NCBI GenBank assembly: GCA_913063125.1
Contig: CAJXZM010000004.1
Location: forward strand, 31,955-95,954
Direction: 5' to 3'
Length of the DNA stretch: 64,000 nt
DNA from: an uncultured Gammaproteobacteria bacterium
GTDB lineage: Bacteria > Pseudomonadota > Gammaproteobacteria > Pseudomonadales > Ketobacteraceae
Position 1 is the stretch's first letter; every line of letters starts with the position of its first letter. The notes under the pieces were generated by a model. That model did no database searches. It was not told the origin of the DNA and saw only the letters and a list, made by a program, of their open reading frames with translations. Positions 1 through 9,154 of this stretch are shown here, one piece after another. Position numbers and translations under genes: made by a program.

Positions 1-2
1 TA

Positions 3-755
3 CGATTGTTATCGCCAACAGGGGCGTGGGTTCGTTTAGGTGATGTTGCGGATATCTCAATTGAATCAGGACCTCCTCAAATACGTCGTGATGATGTGCA
101 AAGGCGGGTGGTAATTCAGGCAAATGTACAGGGTCGAGATATGGGAGGGGTGGTTGCAGATATCCGATCAGCAATCGCAGAACAAGTCTCTCTTCCCCCT
201 GGGTATTCTGTTGATATTGGGGGGCAATTTGAAAATCAGGAGAGAGCTCAAAAGCGATTGGCACTTGTTGTACCAATATCTCTAACGCTTATTGCATTAC
301 TTCTATACTTTGCTTTTAATTCTATAGGGCAGGCAGCACTTATTTTGGTAAATGTACCTTTGGCAGTGATTGGTGGCGTGTTCGCACTTTACTTTTCCGG
401 TCAGTATTTGTCGGTACCGAGCTCTATTGGTTTTATCACATTGTTTGGCGTTGCAGTATTAAATGGTGTAGTAATGGTTGAGAGTATTAACCAACGTGTG
501 AGTGATGGGCTTAACGTAGATAAAGCTATTTTTGAAGGAGCTATTTCTCGACTACGCCCTGTGCTGATGACCGCTATGACCTCTGTGCTAGGTTTGATTC
601 CCATGATGTTGTCTACCGGTGTCGGGGCTGAGATACAGAAACCCCTAGCTATTGTTATTGTAGGCGGTTTGGTAACGGCAACATTCTTAACGTTGTTTGT
701 GCTACCGATACTCTACAAGTACTTCTCAAAGGCTAAACTGAGGGATATGCAATAA
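3..755 (+). CDS. Heavy-metal-type RND efflux permease, C-terminal part (5' end outside window)
   Basis: The reading frame is open from the first bases of the window, so this is the last ~250 residues of a protein normally ~1,040 residues long. It carries the end of the second periplasmic loop (GGQFENQERA, the CzcA/CusA-type motif) and then five hydrophobic segments typical of the RND C-terminal membrane half, with the GFITLFGVAVLNGVVMVE helix. It would be the inner-membrane proton-driven pump of a CzcCBA/CusCBA-like tripartite system exporting metal ions. The substrate cannot be told because the metal-binding part is missing. No outer-membrane or adaptor gene follows, so they would lie upstream. 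The TTG at position 6 is an internal codon, not a start. Confidence 0.85.
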   Translation, partial: RLLSPTGAWVRLGDVADISIESGPPQIRRDDVQRRVVIQANVQGRDMGGVVADIRSAIAEQVSLPPGYSVDIGGQFENQERAQKRLALVVPISLTLIALLLYFAFNSIGQAALILVNVPLAVIGGVFALYFSGQYLSVPSSIGFITLFGVAVLNGVVMVESINQRVSDGLNVDKAIFEGAISRLRPVLMTAMTSVLGLIPMMLSTGVGAEIQKPLAIVIVGGLVTATFLTLFVLPILYKYFSKAKLRDMQ

Positions 756-794
756 GTGATTAAGACCTAAATGGTTATTTAGAATGTTTTCATT

Positions 795-828
795 CCGGTG
801 GAAGGTACATGTAATGTGTCTTCCCCGG
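795..828. terminator. Hairpin between convergent genes
   Basis: An inverted repeat CCGG-t-GGAAG / CTTCC-CCGG with a ~15-base loop sits in the 100-base gap between the RND gene and the GlxA-type regulator, which face each other. It has no long U tract, so it is only a weak candidate for a bidirectional terminator. Confidence 0.3.
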
Positions 829-855
829 ATATGAACATATCGTTTTTACAAACTT

Positions 856-1881
856 TTATTCATTGGTTTCTACCACTTCTTTAAAAGAGTGTTGGCGCAA
901 TCCAAAACGTTGTCGGTATTCATTCATAGTCATTCCTGTATTACGCTTAAATAACCGTCTAAAAGAGCTTAGATCTTCATACCCAGCATCCCAAATAATT
1001 GCATTTGCCGGACTTCTACTGTTCTCCAAGCAGCCTTTTACATGCTCAAGTCGTAAACGTTGCAAATAGCTGCTAGGCGTTTCTCCTGTTGCCTTTTTAA
1101 AGCGCCTGCCTAACTGTCTCTCACTTATATTGAACTGTTGAGCAAGTTCTCCAATGAACACGGATGTAGTGAAATTCTCCTCCAACCAATTTTGTAAATT
1201 GATTACCGTGTTATCGCCGTGGCGTTTATTGGGTTGAAATAAGGCAAAAGAGGACTGCTTTATTGGTTCAGGGTCTATTAACATCATTTTAGCGGTGAGC
1301 AAAGATAGTTCTCGGCTGACTAATCGTTCAATAGTAAACAAAATCATTTGATTGATGGCCGAAGAACCTCCGCTACTAATCATATTGCCATGATCAAACA
1401 ACATGTCGCTTGCATCAAAGTTTTCGTCTGGAAACATCTGCGTAGCCACATCTTCCATTGCCCAATGGCAGGTCAGCGTTCGGCTTTGGGCTAATTTGCT
1501 GGCAGCCATAAGAAGGTTTCCACTACAGGATGCTGCTATGAGCGTACCTTCACCTTGCCACTTACGTAACGTTTCAAACCAGGCTTGATATTTCTCTAGT
1601 TCACTTTTAATTCTTGTCGGAGAGCCTATCGCTTCGATGATACCAGGGATAACTAATACATCGGGACGGGGGGTATCGCCGAGAGATTGTAGGGGACCAA
1701 TAGAACAGCCGTTATAAGCCTGTTGATAGGTATCTAGTCCAATCAATTGAGTGGTAAACAGGTCATACCGCTTGCGCATAAAGTGGCCGTGGCAGTAATT
1801 GGCTGCCACAAATAAATCTAAAACGGCCATTACTCCAGAAGCTTGGCAGCGTTCTGATACGATAATCGCCACGTTTATCAT
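856..1881 (-). CDS. GlxA-family transcriptional regulator (DJ-1/PfpI plus AraC HTH)
   Basis: About 341 residues. The N-terminal half is a DJ-1/PfpI-like class I glutamine-amidotransferase fold (MINVAIIVSERCQASG at the start; nucleophile-elbow-like ASCSGNLL), which in GlxA proteins serves as a ligand-sensing domain. The C-terminal ~100 residues are an AraC/XylS double helix-turn-helix (FNISERQLGRRFKKATG, then YLQRLRLEHVK and SSFRRLFKRNTGMTMNEYR). I chose the ATG at 1881 because GGTGAT precedes it; the ATG four codons upstream has no ribosome-binding site. It is divergent from the MMPL permease operon starting at 2094, and repeated GTCATAT motifs lie between, so it probably regulates that operon. 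The effector is unknown. Confidence 0.85.
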   Translation of the reverse strand: MINVAIIVSERCQASGVMAVLDLFVAANYCHGHFMRKRYDLFTTQLIGLDTYQQAYNGCSIGPLQSLGDTPRPDVLVIPGIIEAIGSPTRIKSELEKYQAWFETLRKWQGEGTLIAASCSGNLLMAASKLAQSRTLTCHWAMEDVATQMFPDENFDASDMLFDHGNMISSGGSSAINQMILFTIERLVSRELSLLTAKMMLIDPEPIKQSSFALFQPNKRHGDNTVINLQNWLEENFTTSVFIGELAQQFNISERQLGRRFKKATGETPSSYLQRLRLEHVKGCLENSRSPANAIIWDAGYEDLSSFRRLFKRNTGMTMNEYRQRFGLRQHSFKEVVETNE

Positions 1882-1983
1882 TGAAATCACCATTTGCTAG
1901 AAAATAGATACTGTAATTAGACATGTAATATCAGTTTACGTCAGCATTTCGTGTTTTGAAATGCCGTATAAGACAATATAGGT

Positions 1984-2028
1984 GTCATATCGGTCATATG
2001 TCTGATATGGCACTCTAGTGGTCATATG
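1984..2028. promoter_or_regulatory. GTCATAT repeat cluster, candidate regulator-binding region
   Basis: In the divergent intergenic region GTCATAT occurs at 1984-1990, GGTCATATG at 1992-2000 and again at 2020-2028, and an inverted copy GATATGG lies at 2004-2010. Two direct GGTCATATG copies are 28 bases apart start to start. AraC-type regulators bind repeated half-sites, so these are candidates for the neighbouring GlxA-like protein. This is inference from position and repetition. Confidence 0.45.
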
Positions 2029-2093
2029 GGCCTCTCCTTCTTTGACCTTCTTGCCTTTAATCTAGTTACAACTTCACGTAAGAGGCTCATATT

Positions 2094-4451
2094 ATGAATA
2101 AAGATTACGCTCACTGGGTTTTACAGCACCGGACATTGGTGATTTTCTTTACGCTGCTTTTAGTCGTTGCTATGGCCAGTGGTATACCCCGCTTACGGTT
2201 TAGTATTGATTATGAATACTTTTTTGGCCCAGGTAATCCTGAGTTACAAGCTTACGAGAAAATTAAAGCGGCTTATACCGACACTGATAATTTGGTGTTC
2301 ATTGTTGCACCTAAACAGGGAGATGTATTTAGCGTTGAGTCGTTAACGGTGGTAGAAAAGTTGACGGAGAAAGCGTGGATGCTGCCCTTTGTTAACCGTG
2401 TTGATTCGATAACCAATTTTCAACATACCTATGCCGATAATCAAGGTGAGGATTTGGTTGTTGAATCGTTGGTGGAGGATGCAGGAAATCTAGATGTCGA
2501 TGCTATCAAATTGGTGCGGCAAATTGCATTAACCGAACCTAGCTTAAAAGATTTTATGCAAGCATCTGATGGTAGCGCAACGTCGGTTATTGCTACCTTT
2601 AACTTGCCTAATAAAAGCCCACAGGAAATTGCGGATCTGGTGGTTGTTGCTAAAACAACGATTAGTGAACTACACAGCGAGTACCCAAACGTCGAGATCA
2701 AGCCTATCGGTCTTACGATGCTTAGTTATACCTATGGCCAAGCGAGTCGGCAGGATATTAAACAATTAACGCCACTGATGTTTTTCCTGGTGTTGTTGTT
2801 AGTAGCGTTACTAACGCGTTCTATTTGGGGAACGGTACTGTCAATGATTGTTATTGTTATGACAGATTTGGCGGCCTTCGGTGTATTTGGATGGTTAAAC
2901 ATACCGATTACGACAGTAACTGCAGTCGCACCAACAATTGTCATGGCCATTGTTGTTGCGCATTGTGTGCATCTTATTGAGACCTTTATGCAGCAATGGC
3001 AGGAAGGGAGAACCAAAAAGGAGGCACTTGAGCTTGCCATCGAAATGAATTTTGTGCCGATATTTATCACTAGCCTTACGACATTGATCGGCTTTTTGGT
3101 AATGAATTTTAATGATGTTCCTCCATATCGGGATCTAGGGAACTTAGTCGCTATTGCAGTGGTAGTGGCTTTTATTTTGAGCCTTAGTTTCTTGCCTGTT
3201 TGTTTGTCGTTGTTGCCAACACGTCAGCGAAAAATACAAAGTCACCACTCGTGGCTTGGAAAAATGGGAGGGTGGGTGGTAGAGCACCGTACCTTGGTTA
3301 TGTTATCAAGTGCCGTTATCTTTGTTGGGGCAGTTTGGTTAGTTCCACAAAATTCTTTGAATGAAAAGTTTGTCGAGCAGTTTGATGAACGTTTTGAGTT
3401 TCGACGGGATAGTGATTTCTACACCGATACTATCAGCGGTATTTATAGTATTGAATATTCCATTCAAGCCCCTGGTGAAGGTGAATTAAAAGCAGTCTCA
3501 CCTAAAGCGTTGGCGCAGGTTGATCAGTTTGTGCATTGGCTTCGAGAGCAACCGGAAATACGGCACGTCTATAGCATTACCGATACCTTCAAACGTTTGA
3601 ACAGAAACATGCATAACGATGCTGATAATTGGTATCAATTACCTTCAGACCCTCAGCTAGCTGCGCAATACCTGTTGCTTTATGAAATGTCGTTACCGTT
3701 TGGTTTGGATGTGAATAACCAACTCACTCTCAAGAAAGACGCCACAAGAGTACAGGTACGTTTTGATGACATGCCGTCCTCGGAACTACTCCGTATGGAG
3801 AATCGAATAATGGATTGGTGGCAGCATAATGCACCCGATTATAACGTTACTGGTGCGAGTACGACGACGATGTTCACACATATTGTGAAGCGAGCGGTCG
3901 ACAGCATGGTAGGTGGCACATTACTCGCTTTTGTTCTGATCTCCGTCGTTATGATTATCAGCCTTCGTTCTCTTAAATTAGGCTTGCTAAGCTTGGTGCC
4001 TAATATTGCCCCCATTGTTATAGGGCTTGGAGCCTGGGCAATATTGGATGGAGAGATTGGAATGTCGTTTGCGGTGGTTGTTGTGTTAACGCTTGGAATC
4101 ATTGTTGATGATACGGTGCATTTTCTTAGTAAATATCAATTTGCACGTAAGCGATTAAAGCTTGACCCGAAGGCCGCCATACAACAAACATTTTCTACCG
4201 TAGGTGTTGCGCTTTGTATTACCAGTCTTGCGCTAGTAGGAGGGTTTGGTGTGCTCAGCTTGTCTGGCTTTGCACGCAACAGCGACATGGGACTTATGGC
4301 TGCGATGACGGTGGGTATTGCTCTGTTAGTTGACCTTTTGTTATTACCCGCTTTGTTGATGGCCGTTGAACAACGACATTCTAAAGCCGCACAAGTTGCA
4401 ACACCGGATACAACACACAATATAAACATAACTCAGATTCAGGAGATATAG
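2094..4451 (+). CDS. MMPL/RND-superfamily permease
   Basis: 785 residues with the duplicated RND layout: one N-terminal membrane helix, a large extracytoplasmic loop (~residues 40-215), a cluster of five helices (~220-385), a second helix near 400, a second loop, and a final cluster (~600-765). The motif GIIVDDTVHFLSKY near residue 675 is the acidic transmembrane motif of this class, expected to carry the proton relay. A good site (AAGAGG) precedes the ATG. The alpha/beta hydrolase follows after one base, so the two are translationally coupled. It is a clear paralogue of the permease at 31738-34188. The substrate is unknown; members of this class are associated with lipids and hydrophobic compounds. 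Confidence 0.85.
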   Translation: MNKDYAHWVLQHRTLVIFFTLLLVVAMASGIPRLRFSIDYEYFFGPGNPELQAYEKIKAAYTDTDNLVFIVAPKQGDVFSVESLTVVEKLTEKAWMLPFVNRVDSITNFQHTYADNQGEDLVVESLVEDAGNLDVDAIKLVRQIALTEPSLKDFMQASDGSATSVIATFNLPNKSPQEIADLVVVAKTTISELHSEYPNVEIKPIGLTMLSYTYGQASRQDIKQLTPLMFFLVLLLVALLTRSIWGTVLSMIVIVMTDLAAFGVFGWLNIPITTVTAVAPTIVMAIVVAHCVHLIETFMQQWQEGRTKKEALELAIEMNFVPIFITSLTTLIGFLVMNFNDVPPYRDLGNLVAIAVVVAFILSLSFLPVCLSLLPTRQRKIQSHHSWLGKMGGWVVEHRTLVMLSSAVIFVGAVWLVPQNSLNEKFVEQFDERFEFRRDSDFYTDTISGIYSIEYSIQAPGEGELKAVSPKALAQVDQFVHWLREQPEIRHVYSITDTFKRLNRNMHNDADNWYQLPSDPQLAAQYLLLYEMSLPFGLDVNNQLTLKKDATRVQVRFDDMPSSELLRMENRIMDWWQHNAPDYNVTGASTTTMFTHIVKRAVDSMVGGTLLAFVLISVVMIISLRSLKLGLLSLVPNIAPIVIGLGAWAILDGEIGMSFAVVVVLTLGIIVDDTVHFLSKYQFARKRLKLDPKAAIQQTFSTVGVALCITSLALVGGFGVLSLSGFARNSDMGLMAAMTVGIALLVDLLLLPALLMAVEQRHSKAAQVATPDTTHNINITQIQEI

Positions 4452-4452
4452 T

Positions 4453-5343
4453 ATGAATCCTTCTATTGAATGGTCAGATCTTATTACACAACAGCAATCA
4501 CATGTTCAGCAGCATCCTGTGTTTAATGCGATATCTAAAGTATTGTCTCTGATGGGGAATGTATCACCTGCGCTGAGTGGTAAGTGGCTTAACTCGTTAT
4601 GGTTCAAGCCACAATCAATGCCTTTAAAAAAGGAAGACAAATCGTGGCTTGATACCGCAAATACAGAATGGATGTCATTCAATGATAAGGACATACCGGT
4701 ATATCGATGGGGAGAGGGACCTTCGATTCTTTGCGTTCATGGTTGGGGAGGGCACAGTGGTCAATTCACCCCGATGATAAAAACGCTTGTTAATAAAGGG
4801 TTTCAGGTAATTGCTTTTGATGCACCAGCACATGGTGCTGCAGCGGGTAAACGGACTGATCTCACTGAGTTTGCAGCGATAATCGAATGCATCATTAAAA
4901 AAGAAAAATCACCATTACATATTATTGCCCATAGTATGGGCGGCGTTGCCAGTGTAGATGTGATTAATCGTGGATTTCCCGCGTTGTCGTTAACGTTAAT
5001 GGGGACACCATTAAGTTTGGAGTATATTGTTAAAGTAACTCAGGCGCAGATGGCGCTTGGACGTAATGTTATGAATGCACACAAGCAATTGATGGAAACA
5101 AAGTTTGGGCGTGGAGTATGGCAACGTTTTGATTTATTGAAAAGCAACAAAGATTTGGCGATACCGTTGATGCTAGTGTATGACAAAGATGATACTCAAA
5201 TCCTTTTTGAGGTGTCAGGGTCGTTACAACGACATTGGGGACATGCTAAATTAATAGTCACTGAGGGTTTGGGTCATAATCGATTGTTGCGAGACAAAAA
5301 TACGATATCAGGCGTGTTAGATTTTTTACATCATTCAACGTAG
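4453..5343 (+). CDS. Alpha/beta-hydrolase fold protein
   Basis: 296 residues, no signal peptide. Oxyanion region LCVHGWGGHSGQF near residue 94, nucleophile elbow AHSMGG near residue 159 (GxSxG type), acid residue probably in LVYDKDDTQI, and a histidine in GLGHNRLL near residue 275. The catalytic triad therefore looks complete, giving a cytoplasmic esterase/lipase-like enzyme of unknown substrate. It begins one base after the permease stop codon with GGAGA before its ATG, so it is in the same operon and may act on the compound that the permease handles. Confidence 0.8.
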   Translation: MNPSIEWSDLITQQQSHVQQHPVFNAISKVLSLMGNVSPALSGKWLNSLWFKPQSMPLKKEDKSWLDTANTEWMSFNDKDIPVYRWGEGPSILCVHGWGGHSGQFTPMIKTLVNKGFQVIAFDAPAHGAAAGKRTDLTEFAAIIECIIKKEKSPLHIIAHSMGGVASVDVINRGFPALSLTLMGTPLSLEYIVKVTQAQMALGRNVMNAHKQLMETKFGRGVWQRFDLLKSNKDLAIPLMLVYDKDDTQILFEVSGSLQRHWGHAKLIVTEGLGHNRLLRDKNTISGVLDFLHHST

Positions 5344-5457
5344 TTATTTTGGGGGGTTATTTTGGGGAGTTATCTAAGGAGCGGTGAGCATCCTGTGGCT
5401 GTCAGTTTTACGGAACCTGGTTCGAGGTGAGATGGATGGGATGGAGGATTAAGCGGG

Positions 5458-5488
5458 TATATGCCTCGGTGATATACCGAGGCATATA
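5458..5488 (+). terminator. Perfect 13-bp hairpin downstream of the permease-hydrolase operon
   Basis: TATATGCCTCGGT is followed by a 5-base loop (GATAT) and its exact reverse complement. It lies ~115 bases after the hydrolase stop and 80 bases before the diguanylate cyclase. There is no U tract after it, so it may be a processing or transcript-protecting stem rather than an intrinsic terminator. Confidence 0.4.
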
Positions 5489-5567
5489 AGTAATCTATCC
5501 CATAACATTGAATGTAGTTACTTTTGTTCTATGTTTAAGTAAGTGCTAGAAATTGGGGTAGGGCGTC

Positions 5568-7316
5568 ATGCCATCTGGTCTAACACAGCGAATTCGCCAT
5601 CTTGGCATCAAACCTAAGTTTGTCGTCACGTTTATTAGTGCATCGCTAATATCAATGTTCATTGGTTCACTGGTGATCAAGGCGTCCATTCAAGAGTTTC
5701 AACTCGGCGAACATTTCAAGCTCGCTCAATCAATTGCTAATCAGGAAAAACAGCTTTTACTCTCGGCAATTTTACCTGAGGTGGCAATTTCCAAGGCCAT
5801 TGCTTCCGATAGAAGTTTGCAGAAATGGGCTGACGATGAATTCAACCCTGCTCTTAAAGCGGGAGCGATGACAGAGTTTAACGCATATGGAAAGCTATTC
5901 TCCAGTGGACAATTTTTTTACATTGTAGATAAGACAAAGAATTACTATACAAACCATTCTCAGGACCAGTTTTTTCCAACAAAGGTTCTGTATCAGTTGG
6001 ATTTGTCGAAACCAAATTTCAATTGGTATACCGATGCCAAGCAATCCGGCAGTGAATACTTAATTAATCTAGATAACGATGAATATACAGGGGAAGTCTC
6101 TGTCTGGGTCAATGCACCGATTCGAAATGGAAAAAACATCGTAGGACTTGCAGGAACCGGATTTCCTATTACAGAATTTTTAGAAATATTTAGCTCTGTT
6201 GATTCAGATAAGTCGATTAATATGGTTGTCGATGCGTCTGGCGGCATTCTTATTCGTGCGGGTGAATTTTTTCTTGATAGATATAGCCTTAATGAAGGGG
6301 GGCTCAAATCCAGGAGCCAATTGGAAACGATTATTGACGATAAAGAACAGTATAAAAAACTACAAGAGCTTTTGGCTAGCTTGAAGAAAAACCCTTCACA
6401 ATCAGTTTCACTTACATTAGGGCTGGAAGGGAAGTCATGGTCGGTTGGGATTAGTTATTTGCCCGAATTGGATTGGTACAATTTTTCGCTTATCAATGTG
6501 AATAGACTGGTAAATAATCAGGCACTTGAGACCTCATTCTCTATTTTTCTAATATCAACATTTACGTTGATTGTATTAGGGCTGATTTTGGTTGATAAGA
6601 CCATTTTATCAAAAATCAGAATTTTACATCGGAAAGTGGATGAAAGCTATCAACATGGTGACCAGCGGCCGTTAGTTTTGGAAGGAGACGAGTTGGCGCA
6701 ACTGGAAGCAGCCTTTGAAACCATGAGCCATACGTTACATGTTAATATGGAGGATCTTGAGAGCAAGGTTGCTAAGCGAACTCAGTTGTTGAAAGAAAAA
6801 AATATACAACTCATTGAGCTGGCTTTAACGGACCCTTTAACAGGATTGCTAAATAGGCGCGGTTTGATTGACCGATTTGGGGTCGAAATAGAACGAAGCA
6901 GACGGGAGAATAGCTTAATAGGTGTGGTGATGGTGGATATTGACGATTTCAAAAAGGTTAATGACCAATATGGGCACGATGTAGGGGATGCGGTTATTCG
7001 GTCCTGTAGTACGATCATTGCAGAAACATGTCGAACAACCGATGTTGCTGCACGCTGGGGAGGCGAAGAATTTCTAGTGGTTATTCCTGATGTCAATATC
7101 GATGCATTAAAATCGATATTAATGCGGATACTTAGAGAGATTCGGGAGTTTCGACTATCGTTAGACCAAGGGGAGGTGAGTTATACTGTCAGCATGGGGG
7201 CTGCGATAATGAACCCAGCGGAGACAGATATGAATGAAATGATAGGTGCAGCTGATTCCGCGTTATATTCTGTTAAAAAGGAAGGCAAAAATAATTTCTA
7301 TATTTCCGGCTGTTAG
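5568..7316 (+). CDS. Membrane diguanylate cyclase with Cache-type sensor
   Basis: 582 residues. A transmembrane helix at ~18-40, a periplasmic dCache-like sensor (~45-315; FYIVDKTKNYYTNH, VSVWVNAPIRNG and VVDASGGILIR are typical), a second helix (~320-342), a HAMP-like and coiled-coil linker (~345-420), and a GGDEF domain (~425-580). The active-site loop is GGEEF (RWGGEEFLVVIPD) and an inhibitory RxxD site (RTTD) sits five residues before it. It should synthesise c-di-GMP and be subject to product inhibition. AGGG precedes the ATG. It appears monocistronic. The ligand is unknown. Confidence 0.9.
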   Translation: MPSGLTQRIRHLGIKPKFVVTFISASLISMFIGSLVIKASIQEFQLGEHFKLAQSIANQEKQLLLSAILPEVAISKAIASDRSLQKWADDEFNPALKAGAMTEFNAYGKLFSSGQFFYIVDKTKNYYTNHSQDQFFPTKVLYQLDLSKPNFNWYTDAKQSGSEYLINLDNDEYTGEVSVWVNAPIRNGKNIVGLAGTGFPITEFLEIFSSVDSDKSINMVVDASGGILIRAGEFFLDRYSLNEGGLKSRSQLETIIDDKEQYKKLQELLASLKKNPSQSVSLTLGLEGKSWSVGISYLPELDWYNFSLINVNRLVNNQALETSFSIFLISTFTLIVLGLILVDKTILSKIRILHRKVDESYQHGDQRPLVLEGDELAQLEAAFETMSHTLHVNMEDLESKVAKRTQLLKEKNIQLIELALTDPLTGLLNRRGLIDRFGVEIERSRRENSLIGVVMVDIDDFKKVNDQYGHDVGDAVIRSCSTIIAETCRTTDVAARWGGEEFLVVIPDVNIDALKSILMRILREIREFRLSLDQGEVSYTVSMGAAIMNPAETDMNEMIGAADSALYSVKKEGKNNFYISGC

Positions 7317-7446
7317 GCTTAGTGATTTCGAGGAGAGTTGTGGTGAAACTTTCATATGAAATGACCTGTCTGTTCTGAAAGGCAGTTAACTTCAATAAAC
7401 TAGAGCAAGTCTGAGTTACTACGACTGATAGCTGAGGGAGCGGGAA

Positions 7447-7478
7447 GCTATAGGAGAGAGTAAATTATCTCCTATAGC
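7447..7478. terminator. 11-bp hairpin between convergent genes
   Basis: GCTATAGGAGA pairs perfectly with TCTCCTATAGC across a 10-base loop, 14 bases from the stop of the minus-strand SDR gene and 131 bases after the cyclase. It is a reasonable bidirectional terminator candidate, although no strong U tract follows on either strand. Confidence 0.4.
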
Positions 7479-7491
7479 GTAAATATAAATT

Positions 7492-8877
7492 CTAGCCAAA
7501 TATCTTACCGAAAAGTCCTTTCTTAGGCTCTGGCGCTTCAGCGGATTCTTTTTTGGCAGCATCGGCTTCAGCACCGTTTAGCAATATTCCAGTCACAGCG
7601 GAGTCCATTACCACTTTACCCATCAGCTTGCCTTTAACTGTACCGCCTAGTTTTTTCTCATCGTCCATCTGTAACGAGTAGGATAATGTCATTGGTACTG
7701 GCTTGCTTATCTTACAAGACCATTTCATGGTATCGCCGCTTTCGATCTTACCCTCAAGCACTTTTTGTGGACCGTGTTCTTCGTTTAGAACATTACCAAC
7801 CAGGTCTTTGCCACGAGAATCGAGTACCAGATTACTAAATTGGTCACCTACTGGTGATTTGATAGTGAGCTTCCAGGCATCACTCACCGCTCCAATCTTA
7901 ACCGCATCAATGTCTACGCCGCCAACATGACTGTTTTTGGTGGAATTCATGTCCCTGAACATTTTGTACTCATCTTCTGAGAAACCAAGGTTACCCAAAT
8001 CATCAAATGCATCATGAATAACAGACCAAGGAGAGCTGTCATTCATTACTGTTCCCATCTGTTTTGCAACGGACTCTATGGTGTTATCCACTTTCATGGT
8101 TTCAGATGCTGCAAATACTACGCGATAGAACTGACCACCACCTACGGAGAAAAATTCGCCATTAACATCACAGGCTTCGTGACATAGATAAGCAATAACC
8201 GATGCCAGTTTATCAGGGCCAAATTCATCTTCTAATTTTTTACGGAAAACACTTTCAGGTAACATCCCAGACATTCGAGTGAAGGCAGCGGGCATGATAG
8301 CGTTGACATTAATGCCATGCTCTTTACCAACCAATGCAAGGTTATTGGTTAAGCCCAAAACGCCAGCTTTCATTGTTGGGTAGGCTATTTGAGGAACAAA
8401 ACCTAGAGCGGAAGAAGAGGCAGTGTTAACAATGCGACCATATTGTTGCTTGACCATATGTGGCCAAGCAGCACGCATCGTATTTAGAGTCCCCATGACA
8501 TGGACCGCGTGTTGCTGCTCCATTTCTTCCTTTTCTATCTCAGGGAAAATGGCGGGGCTAGTAATGCCTGCATTATTAATAAGGATATCAACGCGCCCCC
8601 AGGTATCCATTGCTTGCTCTACGATTTGTTTGGCAGATTTCCACTCAGATACACTGCTTTTATTCGCAATGGCTTCGCCGCCAGCATCCTTGATACGCTT
8701 GACTGCTTGCGCCGCATAGGAGGTATCGATGTTTTGGTCCATACCAAGCGGGTCTCCGCCCAAGTCATTCACAACAACCCTGGCCCCGTGCTTCGCTAAG
8801 TACTCTGCGTACTCATAGCCAAGTCCTCCACCTGCTCCGGTTACGATCGCCACTTTGTTCTCGAATTTGTATGACAT
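7492..8877 (-). CDS. SDR-family dehydrogenase with C-terminal beta-rich domain
   Basis: 461 residues from the ATG at 8877, chosen because AAGGA stands ~9 bases upstream and because MSYKFENKVAIVTGAGGG is a normal SDR beginning. Classical short-chain dehydrogenase: TGAGGGLG cofactor motif near residue 12, NNAG near residue 100, catalytic Ser in SSSALG and YxxxK (YPTMK) near 170. The N-terminal domain resembles the 3-hydroxyacyl-CoA dehydrogenase unit of MFE-2/HSD17B4-type enzymes. Residues ~330-440 form a beta-rich domain (repeated W..T/G..L patterns) that I do not identify; it does not look like SCP2. The tail is Lys/Glu/Pro rich (PKKGLFGKIFG). A role in acyl-CoA or steroid metabolism is inference. 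Confidence 0.8.
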   Translation of the reverse strand: MSYKFENKVAIVTGAGGGLGYEYAEYLAKHGARVVVNDLGGDPLGMDQNIDTSYAAQAVKRIKDAGGEAIANKSSVSEWKSAKQIVEQAMDTWGRVDILINNAGITSPAIFPEIEKEEMEQQHAVHVMGTLNTMRAAWPHMVKQQYGRIVNTASSSALGFVPQIAYPTMKAGVLGLTNNLALVGKEHGINVNAIMPAAFTRMSGMLPESVFRKKLEDEFGPDKLASVIAYLCHEACDVNGEFFSVGGGQFYRVVFAASETMKVDNTIESVAKQMGTVMNDSSPWSVIHDAFDDLGNLGFSEDEYKMFRDMNSTKNSHVGGVDIDAVKIGAVSDAWKLTIKSPVGDQFSNLVLDSRGKDLVGNVLNEEHGPQKVLEGKIESGDTMKWSCKISKPVPMTLSYSLQMDDEKKLGGTVKGKLMGKVVMDSAVTGILLNGAEADAAKKESAEAPEPKKGLFGKIFG

Positions 8878-8984
8878 GTTGTAGTCCTTGTATGTAGTCG
8901 CAAGTAGTTGGAGTAATGACACTAACCCTACACTACTGACTTATGAGTTTTCCTACTACAGATGAACTATATATCGCTATTTCT

Positions 8985-9000
8985 GGGGGGGAGGGGGGGG
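8985..9000 (+). repeat. G-tract (G7 A G8)
   Basis: Fifteen guanines interrupted by one adenine, ~108 bases upstream of the SDR start codon (C-rich on the SDR coding strand). Such homopolymers are prone to slippage and can form G-quadruplex-like structures. No function is shown. Confidence 0.6.
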
Positions 9001-9053
9001 CTAAGCTGTGCCGTGTTGCCGGGAATTATGTACATTGCTTTGTTATGTATAAT

Positions 9054-9101
9054 CGAACGACTGCTATAAAGAAATCATCATTCCTTTATAGCAGTCGTTC
9101 G
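9054..9101. repeat. 18-bp perfect inverted repeat
   Basis: An 18-base arm (starting CGAACGACTGCTATA) is followed by a 12-base loop and its exact reverse complement. It lies 54 bases after the ftnA-like gene (minus strand) and upstream of the SDR gene. It is long for a terminator and has no U tract. It may be a terminator stem, a palindromic repeat unit or a mobile hairpin. Confidence 0.6.
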
Positions 9102-9154
9102 AAGCAGTGCCGATAGCCATTATTTGGTTATGATTAGAGCTTACCGTGGCTTAA

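Noticed and set aside
7492..8877. C-terminal SCP2 sterol-carrier domain in the SDR protein
   Set aside because: MFE-2-like proteins often have one, but the C-terminal part here is a beta-rich domain without the SCP2 pattern.
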